A stretch of 22,593 nt of DNA, taken from contig MEDY01000438.1 of the NCBI GenBank assembly GCA_001724265.1, forward strand, positions 1-22,593, in the 5' to 3' direction. The stretch comes from Rhizaria sp. SCN 62-66. Taxonomy: Eukaryota > Rhizaria, unplaced. This document shows, in pieces, positions 10,854 through 18,919 of this stretch. A program made the position numbers and the translations under genes. The notes under the pieces are model-generated. The model saw only the letters and a program-made list of their open reading frames with translations, searched no databases and was not told the DNA's origin. Within the stretch, counting starts at the first letter, position 1; each line of letters opens with the position of its first letter.

Positions 10854-11486
10854 TTAAAGCACGCGGTCAGCGGCCTTGGCGAAGAGATTGCGAATGTTGT
10901 GGTTCCAGCCCTGCTTGAGCGTGCGGCCCGACGTCTCCACGGGCTCGGCCTCGCCGGTGATCCAGTTCGGACGCGTCGCCTTAATCTGCGCGGCGCAGCG
11001 TGCAGCGTGACGCAGTCGAGAGAGACGGAGATGAGGAACGTGGCGAACGAGAGCGAGTAAGAGTAGAAGAGAGAAGATTAGAAAGGGAAAGAGGAAGGTC
11101 AGACAGTTGACCAGGACGAGGAAAAGCGAGAGCTAGGATAGATACAAAGCGGTGTTATGAATGGCGTGTGTGTGGTTATGCGATGAAATATAGGAGTTGT
11201 AGAGCGGCCAGGAATGCAACGTACGGAGGACTGGGCGCGGAGGTTGGGCTGGATGTCGTAGTGGAGGCGGGAAACGCGGTTGGCGACGTCCTGGTAAGAG
11301 GCAGCCATCTGTGAAACAGCAAAACATGTACAAATAAAGAAAGGTAAGAGGCATGTGTGTGTGACAGCGCCTGAATGTAGGATCGAGAGGTGAATGGAAT
11401 GGGGAACGTACGTCCTTGAAGGTGACCGCGTACATGACGGCGGAGCAAGCCACGCCGAAGGCAAAGTTCTGCAACCGGGCCTGCAT
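10854..11486 (-). CDS. Small single-pass membrane protein, MICOS subunit Mic12/Aim5-like (3 exons, 96 aa)
   Basis: Exons are 11486-11412 (25 codons), 11308-11225 (28) and 10985-10854 (43 plus TAA), all phase 0. The first exon encodes a hydrophobic segment at about residues 6-21 (NFAFGVACSAVMYAVTF). The middle exon (MAASYQDVANRVSRLHYDI) and a polar linker lead to a C-terminal helix, RTLKQGWNHNIRNLFAKAAD. One N-terminal membrane anchor plus a C-terminal K-x2-WN-x2-I-R-N helix resembles the fungal Mic12/Aim5 and animal QIL1/MIC13 subunits of the inner-membrane MICOS complex, which shapes cristae junctions; those proteins are also about 100-130 residues. The family match rests on this short motif, size and topology, so it is tentative. 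The gene structure is well supported: three phase-0 exons with canonical sites give one clean frame. An AG directly precedes the ATG, so an upstream leader intron is possible. Confidence 0.72.
10986..11224 (-). other. Intron 2 of the Mic12-like gene (239 nt)
   Basis: On the minus strand the donor is TCCTCC|GTACGTTG and the acceptor CGCGCAG|ATTAAG, phase 0. The 3' half is pyrimidine-rich and contains TTTCTAATC, a possible branch-point region. Splicing connects AQSS to IKATRPNW. Confidence 0.82.
11309..11411 (-). other. Intron 1 of the Mic12-like gene (103 nt)
   Basis: The donor is AAGGAC|GTACGTTC and the acceptor TTTCACAG|ATGGCT on the minus strand, phase 0. It is the shortest intron in the window. 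Confidence 0.85.
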
Positions 11487-12617
11487 CTAAGCTCTCAACA
11501 AAATAATAAAAACAAATGTTCGGGTTGTAAATGGGAAATGAGTCACATAATCACTGACGGATGTTTGGAGTCCAGAATTCGATTGCCAAGTGAGGCTCGA
11601 CAAACAGTCGGCCGCCCATCATCACGTTGCTTCAGTCGCCACGGTTCGCAAAAAGTCAGTCCAGTCCAAGGTCCAATATAAGTCAAATTAAATGCATACA
11701 TCACGTATACATTCTTATTATTACAATATGACATAAATGAATGCTAGTGTGCACATAGTTATCTTATCTCACTTTATTTTATTGTAAAAATGGTTTATTT
11801 ATTCCGGTATATCGATGGTTAGACTAGACCGCAGTCTGTCACAATGATACACTTGAATAATGACAATACAGGAAGAACAAAGCATAAATCGGCAAATAGT
11901 CGAAACACATAGCGAAAAACGTAACATCTTTACGGGTGAGCAGTAAAAATGAAACTAAGGCGGGATTCACTCTTGCGAAGGTTGACTGTGAGCAAAGACC
12001 TCCACAACAAAGCGAGTCTGGCCTTGGCACGCATTTCCAATTACTGATGCATCACTTGAACGCATCGTCAAACTCATTTAAAACACAGTATGTATAATTA
12101 TTTTGATTTGAAGTACTGCGTATTTTAACGACATTTGATGATGCTGCAAGGATCCGCAAAATATAACTCAACTTCAAGTCGTCGCCGTGCTATGTTGTTG
12201 CTGCTCAGCGCATGTCGTTTCGAGTCGTTTTAACTGCGCAATAAGCCCACTTCTAAGGATCAGCACACTTGAAATTAGAACACCCAACATATGTATCAAA
12301 TGTAACTTTGTGATCCATCTTTAGTCTCAACGTTTTCGCTCACATTCGCTCCTTTCATTCTCTACTCCCCCCCTCCACAACAACAAACTGTCGCTCGTTT
12401 TATCGTTGTGCTAATCCTTTGTATTCCATCGTGTGCTGTCCAGTTTTCCCCTAAAGTACTCGCTGTTGCGGAAATTACCCCTGGGATTGCGTTATAATCC
12501 TATCGCTTAACAGCTGTGCGCCGACGCCAAAAGTACATCAGTGCAAGCCACACTTGATCACACCGCCCTTGCCGAAGCGCGCCTCAGACCGCCTTTTGCG
12601 TCTGCCCCTCCGCCGCA
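11487..12617. promoter_or_regulatory. Divergent intergenic region between the Mic12-like and RING genes
   Basis: This 1.1-kb AT-rich region separates two outward-facing genes and should carry both promoters. From about 12340 to 12617 it becomes pyrimidine-rich on the plus strand, as in front of the GYF gene, which fits a transcription start and leader for the RING gene. Short frames (for instance minus strand 11839-12030) have no gene-like codon style. I see no RNA gene. Confidence 0.5.
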
Positions 12618-15600
12618 ATGCAAGCCCTCGGCTACCAAATCGCGCCGCCGTCGTGGACGATGACGCGATTCCAGGGCTTCCTGGGCTCCTTCGCGCTTGC
12701 CTCCGCCGCCGCGGGCGTCGGCGCCGCGGGCGGGACGGCCGGCATGACCAGCGACGAGGCCGCGGCCGCGCTGGCCAACAACGAGAACACCTCGCACCCG
12801 ACGATGACGCTGCTGGTCCCGTCTCTGCTGGCGGCGCTGGGGTGCATTGCGTTTCTGCCGCTGGGCGTTGTGGCCGGCTTCAACACCGCGGACACGTGCT
12901 CTGTTGTCGACAATATTGCGCTCTTTTCCTGCACCGCATTCGCAACCGTTCAGATGGGTGTCTTGCTCATCCCAACCTTTTTCTGCGCCGTGTCGGCGCT
13001 GTGCGTGTACAAAGCCGTAGAGCCCTTTTGGGCCCTGTACAGCTTCTACAACAAGCGCATCAAAGCCGGCAACGCCTTTGCGCAGCCCAGCAGCTCGAGA
13101 AGCGGCTCTGTTGCGAGTAGCCAGCAGCAACGCCCGTGGGCCTCTGAGCCCCTGTTGCCTCACTCATCGGCTGCGTCTGCGGCGGCCTCTGCGGCCGTCC
13201 CCGCCGCGTCCGCTGCTGCTGGCTCTGGCGTAAATAACAACAGCAGCAGCGTTAACAGCAGCGCTAGATACGGATCGTCGTCAGACGCTAGCTCTAGCGA
13301 GTCAAGCAGCAGTGGTAGCAGCAGCAGCAGTAGCAGCAGCAGCATCAACAGCAACAGCAGCACTACCGCTGCCGGCGGCGGCAGCACCAACCAGTCGTTC
13401 CTGGGCGCGCGCTTTGCCGCCTGGCGCCGCTCCCGCACCGAAGCCCGTCTCGCCGCTGCCGCGGCCGCTGAGAGTGCAAGCGCGGTTGCGGACGCAACGG
13501 GCGGGGGCCGGCTGACCGCCGCTGTTGGTGCGCCGGTGGCCTCGGCGGTGACCGTGCGCACTGCGCCTGAAGACGTGGGCATTGAGACCGGGGAAGTACG
13601 CACGCGGCCCTATTGCAGCAATTACCGCTTCGTCTTTGTGGTCATAATGGCGACGGTAACGCTGATGGTGCTGGCTGTGACGATCATGGTCGAGATCACG
13701 CAAATTGCGCTCTCGCAGGGCCCCAGCAGCAACTGCAACTGCATTGTACGTTATATCCTCTGCTGAATATCAAACTACTCAATCAAATTCATAATAATAC
13801 CAATATTTTGTAATAGGCATTTTAACGTGCCAGTATTTTTTTCAAACTCCTTAAAACACTCAAACGCTTCGCTTACAACTCCAACAAAATGTTTGTATTG
13901 TCGTATCTCCAGCCCATGCCCCTTTACGTCGTAATCAACGCGCTCATCCTGCTCTCGTGTCTCTACTGTGAGTACATTGTGCTCTCGGGCGCCTTCTGCG
14001 CCGTGGGCAACGCATGCACGAGCGCGCTGTCGATCGAGCCCGTGCTCGTGCGCGCGCACCTGCGCGTGCTGCTGCAGCGCCGCGTGCGCCAGGCCATGCT
14101 GCAAGTCAGCAGCGCGCTCACCGCAAACCCCACGTCCTTCAGCAACGACGCCAACGCAGGGCTCGCGCGGTCTGGATCATCAGCACTGCCTGAGGGTAAC
14201 AACAGCAGCAGCAGCAACGTCGGCGTGAGCAGCAGCAACAGGGACAGGAGTGCGCTTCAAAGCCCTGCTGCTGGTGCCGGGGCCAGTGGCGCGGGCAACA
14301 ATGCTAGCTCCAGCTCTCTTCAGCAGCAGCAGCAACAAGAACAGCAGGAACAATAGCTTGAGCCGCAGCCGCAGCTGACGCCGGCAGAGGCCGCCTCCGC
14401 CGCAGCGCAAGACACAATCAGGGAGATCATGCTGCGCAACTGCGAGATCGACATGGCGGGCAACAAACTCTTCATCTTCGACCAGCGCTGGGCGCGCGCG
14501 CCCGTCATCCCCGTCGCCATGATTATCGACAAGGATGGCAACGCCGCGCCCGTGCCGGGGAACAACATCCCTGCATCTAGCGCCGCCGCTGCTGCGAACC
14601 CTGGCGCGGGCGCAAGTGCTGGCGGTGCAAACGCGAATGCAAGTGCGCAGAGAGAAAACCCTCCTGCGCCTGCGCCTGCGCCTGCGCCCGTGCCCGAGTC
14701 CTCCGAGCAGCACCAGCGGCAGCAGCAGCACGCCCATGCCAGTAGCAGCAGCAGCAGCAGTAATAGCACGCCGCTATCGCCGACATCTCAGGACGCTCTG
14801 CTGCCGCTACAACAACAGCCTGTTAGTGCTGGTGCCAGCGCAGGTGCAAGTGCAAGTGCAAGTCATCAGCAGACGAGTTCGGCCTCCGTATCCCCGCTTG
14901 CTCACGGTCACTCGGCGCACGGCCACTTCGGCGCTGCGAGTCGCCGCGCGAGCAGCGGACATGAGGGCCAGGCTGGACTGGAGATGACTCCGCGCGGCGG
15001 CTCTGCTGCCCACGCTCACTCTACCGCTCACGGTCACTTCAGTCCCCAGCCACTCGCTGGCAGTCCCGCCGCTCCAGGCTCATGGTCTGGTCTAAACAAC
15101 ACTCGTGATCACACTGCTGCTGCTACCCGTGTCGGCGCTGGCGCAGGTCCTGGCGCTGGCGTGCCGATGACCGACGGCGACGACATCGGCAGCGCGGGCA
15201 GCAGCCCTCTGGACGCGTTGCGCGACATCGCCGTATCCCCGTCCTCACAGCTCCCCGGCGGCGAGCCGAGCCCCGTCGACGGCAGCAACACCAACGGCAA
15301 CGCAGGCAACATTGGCGAGAGCGCGATGGCGAGTGCAAGTGCAGGTGCGAGTACAGAACCTGAGCGCACGCTGATTTCGCTCCGCCGCCGTCCGTCGGCC
15401 ACGACCGCTACAAACGGTCTTGCGAGCGCACTCAGTGAAGGTGTAACCACGCGATCAAAGTCTGCGGCCGCCGCGGCTGCGGCTGCAGCGGTTGCTGGCA
15501 ACCATCGCAGCGACAACAGCGAAGATGAGAGCAAACGCAGTTTTGACGCGGAAGGAAACAGCAGCCACGCAAGCAATGCCAATGCAACCACGGCAGCTGA

Positions 15601-17229
15601 CGTCACTCCTGTTCCTGCCGCCGCCGCACCCGCCGCTGCCGCACCCGCCGCTGCCGCGCCCGCCGCTGCCGCGCCAGCCGCACCCGCCGCCCCTGCCCCT
15701 GCCGCAGGCGGTCCCACGGCAAACCTGCCGATGGCGGCGCCATTCCGGCTGCAGCAGCGCATCGCGACCTACAAGTGGTACTACATCCACCTTACTCCGA
15801 TGCCCGTCGAAGGCGCCATTGCGCCCGCCAACGTCGCGGGCGCCGCGGGCGCCGGCGGCATGCGTCCGCAGACAATGCTGTCTTTCTACCGCGTCAAGCG
15901 CTACAAGCCCGTCGTCGCGCCGACCCCGGCCAACACCAGCGGCGGCGGCAGCGGGAGTAGGGCGGGCAGGCTGGCGGTGTTGCCGGGGTCGAATGGCGTT
16001 GCGACCACGCCCAGCGCCTCCGCAGTTGCCGTCGCCGGCGCCAGCGCAAGCGTCAGCGGCGCCGGTGTGAGCAGCAGCGCTCTAGCGACTGGTGGCGGCG
16101 TGCGGCGGGACCGTGAGGGCACGTGCTTCGACCGCGCCGCGCACTCGCAGCTTAGCTCGGGCATAGTGCCCGCCGTTGCGCAGTCACCCAGTAACACTAC
16201 CGCAGGCGCAGGCGCGGGCACGGGTGACACGGCGGAGAGCCACGGTCACGGTCACGGGCAGGGGCAGGGGCAAGCGGCCGAGGAAGAGGAAGACATGTGC
16301 GTGATCTGCTGTCTCGCACTGTGGCCGGACCAGTATCGCGGCTTTCAGAAGCAGTGGGTTGAGGTCAGCAACAAGCCCAAGCGCCCGCGCACGCACGCCC
16401 ACAGCCACGCGGGCGCATCGGCCCACGGTCACCTGGCCGCCCACGGTCACTCGGGGACGGCGGCTGCAGACCGGGAAGTCACACTGGGGACGCCAAGTCA
16501 CGGCCACAGCGGGCAGAGCAGCAGTCGGCCGCCGCTGTCTGCGGTCTCCGTCGCAGCCGCCAATCACAACAACAGCGGCGGCAGCAGCAGCAGTGCGGGT
16601 GCGCTTAGCACGGCAGACTCGTACAACAGCGCGACGTTTGGGCCGGGCCCGCGCGCGTCGGCCGTAACCATTGCGGCGCCGCTGCCCGTGTCCTTCGGCG
16701 AGGTCGTCAGCGTCTGCGCCGCCGCGGGACACGCGCGCATGCACGCGCACTGCGCAGACGACTGGCTCTGGCACCAGGCCGTCTCACAGGTACGTGAATA
16801 ACAATTAAAACTACGTTCTATGAGTTTTCTATGCTATTAAAATATCGTCGTAACTGTGTTGATGCAAGTTATGTGAAATTTAAACTGTGTTACAACTACT
16901 TCTCACCCGCGTCCACTCCTGTCTGTTATCTTTGCTTTGCGCACGCTCACACAGGGCCACCCCAAGTGCCCCGTCTGTCGGTTGTCGTTGCCGCTGATGG
17001 TGGACCTGGTTAAGCAGGTTCAGGGTGCGATGGACGCCATCGACCTTGCGCGCTCGGTCCACGACAGCCACCTCGCTCTCCTCCGCAGCGGCGGCGTCGC
17101 CGGCTACGGCAGCCCCAGCCCTGGTGTGGGCGCGGGCGCGGGCGCGGGCGCGGGCTTGAGTGTGGGAGCGGCGGCGGCGCCCGCACTGCCCGTGCTGCCG
17201 CCGCCCCGAGTCAACGGACAGCAGCAACA

Positions 17230-17260
<31 letters not shown>

Positions 17261-17326
17261 GACCAGGGACAAGAGCAGGGAGAGGCAGAGCGCGCAGAAG
17301 ACGAGCGCAACCGCGATCGTCGGTGA
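12618..17326 (+). CDS. Multi-pass membrane RING-finger protein, probable E3 ubiquitin ligase (3 exons, one in-frame TAG, 1458 aa)
   Basis: Exons are 12618-13745, 13913-16789 and 16955-17326, all phase 0, stop TGA. Residues 63-88 and 97-133 are hydrophobic, as are about 343-370 and 380-415; the last stretch spans the first intron junction. This gives a membrane part of four to six segments. A Ser/Asn-rich loop lies at about 156-340. The cytosolic part contains NKLFIFDQRWARAPVIPVAM, Ala/Pro and His-Gly repeats, and YKWYYIHLTPMP. The zinc finger is C1172-x2-C1175, C1311-x4-H1316-x3-H1320-x2-C1323 with WL after it, then C1340-x2-C1343, the last pair coming from exon 3. This is a C3H2C3-like RING arrangement, normally an E2-binding ubiquitin-ligase domain, but with about 135 residues between ligands 2 and 3. 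Codon 524 is TAG (14354-14356), with the same frame open on both sides. A Q14 tract lies near the C-terminus. The ligase role is inferred; the specific family is not recognised. Confidence 0.82.
13746..13912 (+). other. Intron 1 of the RING gene (167 nt)
   Basis: The donor is TGCATT|GTACGTTA and the acceptor ATCTCCAG|CCCATG, phase 0. The intron is AT-rich and would otherwise end the frame at TGA 13764. It separates two hydrophobic segments of the membrane part. Confidence 0.9.
14354..14356 (+). other. In-frame TAG codon, apparently sense (RING gene, codon 524)
   Basis: The frame reads CAG-CAG-GAA-CAA-TAG-CTT-GAG-CCG-CAG-CCG-CAG. It is open for 147 codons upstream to the splice acceptor at 13912 and for 811 codons downstream to the donor at 16790. 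The surroundings are Gln-rich, so a CAG-to-TAG change in a glutamine position is the simplest origin. There is no GT/AG pair close by that could excise it. Confidence 0.8.
15626..15670 (+). repeat. 15-nt tandem repeat (Ala-Pro repeats)
   Basis: Three copies of a 15-base unit, the third with one substitution, encode APAAA repeats in the RING protein. Degenerate Ala/Pro sequence follows to about 15710. Confidence 0.88.
16790..16954 (+). other. Intron 2 of the RING gene (165 nt)
   Basis: The donor is TCACAG|GTACGTGA and the acceptor CTCACACAG|GGCCAC, phase 0. It falls between the sixth and seventh zinc ligands, and splicing brings HAHCADDWLWHQAVSQ next to GHPKCPVC, completing the RING. Confidence 0.92.
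17219..17260 (+). repeat. CAG/CAA tract encoding 14 glutamines
   Basis: Fourteen Gln codons lie near the C-terminus of the RING protein, just after a Gly-Ala repeat at about 17125-17155 (GAGAGAGAG). The tract is followed by a charged tail ending in NRDRR. Confidence 0.93.
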
Positions 17327-18137
17327 TAGGCGACTGCGGCTGAGCGCGGGTCGTGGCGATGAGTGCGGACTCGTGACAGGTGACAAGTGACTGCAATCAT
17401 GTGTACCTGGAGATGAGGTCGATTTCCAAGAGGTCTAACAAAGAAATGGTATTATCATTGCGTGATTTTGTAATGAACCTCTTAGGAAATATCCATTTTG
17501 AACAAATTTGAACAAGAAAAGTAAGTTCTGTGATTGCAGCTCGCATTGCAAGCACCGCTGTGGTAGTGTTGCTAGCCGCGACAATAGCTGTGTAAACATG
17601 AAATAGTGAAAGAATACTGTTTTTGATTTTAAAATAGTGATTCCAAGCCATGCTGAGCAATGACAAGGCATTTTCTAGCACTAACTCTGTACAAACTCTC
17701 AATATGGTCTGGATTGTGACGCGTAATACAAGAAAGATTTGAGTTTGCAATGACTGTAACTCAGGCGAAAAATGACGATTTTTTACAGCATAGTAAACAT
17801 TTTATAGTGTTAATCTGAGGTGCATAATAACTTAAAATGCGTTTTGACCAAAAACGTTTTTTTAGAGCGCATAGCCTTTGTAAAGTGCCCAGGTATCATT
17901 GCGAATGTGAGTTTGAACGCGATTTGTGGCTCAGACCCGTTGCCCGTTCACGCGCCTCCAATATCAAGGCTCTCGTCAAACTTCAAGAGTGTCAGGGGAG
18001 GTGCTTGAACGTAATTATCCAATGGTGGTATAATTTCATGTTGTAAAATTTCCTCATATTAGTACTTTTCAAATTATGTTTCTTGCGTAGACTGTCTTTC
18101 CACTTCGCAGTTCTGATTAGCAAACCGCTTTCTGGCA
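17327..18137. other. Intergenic region between the RING gene and the Lys-rich gene
   Basis: This 0.8-kb region should contain the 3' flank of the RING gene and the promoter of the next gene. It is AT-rich with no recognised gene, RNA or AATAAA signal. A small inverted repeat, CGTTTT and AAAACG, lies at about 17841-17857. An open frame at 17837-18046 is discussed under rejected items. Confidence 0.5.
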
Positions 18138-18879
18138 ATGTCCTCAGGGTCATCCAGCGCATACTTGCGCTCGGATCCTAGCTCAGGTACGTCTCATTTC
18201 CTTCTGAAATTAGCGCCTTGTGATGTGCCATCTCTATTTTATTGTTGGCTTACTGTCTTGTACCTGTTAACTCTGCCTTTTCCATCCTCCCCACGATAGC
18301 GCGCAACCGCAGCAAGGGCGATAGGCACAACAAGAAAGACAAGAAAGACAAGAAACACAGCCACAGCTCCCACAGTAATGAGAGGCCCATGTGCCGCGAC
18401 GATGACAACCGCGACAAAGACCGCGTCAAGTCCGACAAGAAGCACAAGAAAGACAAGAAGGATAAGAAGGACAAAAGGGACAAAAAGAGCACCGCGGCCG
18501 CGCCCGCCGCCGCGCCCGTGCCCGGCAGCTTCGTCATGGGTCCAAACGGCGAGCACCCGCTGGGCCTGTACGGTCTGGCCGCGCTGACGGAGCTGCTCGC
18601 GCGCACGGCGCCGCGGCACCCGTGGCAGGAGGCGCACATGCGCGCCAACCCACACCCGGCGTGCCGCGGTCCCACGCCCGTGCCCTGGCTCGAGCGCCAA
18701 CACGTCGACGTGCAGCGCTTCTTTGTGCTGCACGACCGCCTGGCTGAGGCCTACCGCAAGGAGAGCGGCATCGAGCGCCGCGACGCTGTCCGTGAGGGCG
18801 AAGGCGACGGCGAGAGCAATGGCGGGAACCAGAACAGCCATGGAGCTGGGCGCGCGGGCAACAGCAACAGCAACAGCAT

Positions 18880-18919
<40 letters not shown>

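Noticed and set aside
12618-17326. Two separate genes, a membrane protein ending at TAG 14354 and a RING protein starting at ATG 14429
   Set aside because: The frame is unchanged and open across the 72 bases between them, with no room for a promoter or leader.
17837-18046. 69-codon frame with several Cys and Trp
   Set aside because: Codon use is unlike the neighbouring genes, there is no splice-compatible continuation, and it lies where the promoter of the next gene is expected.
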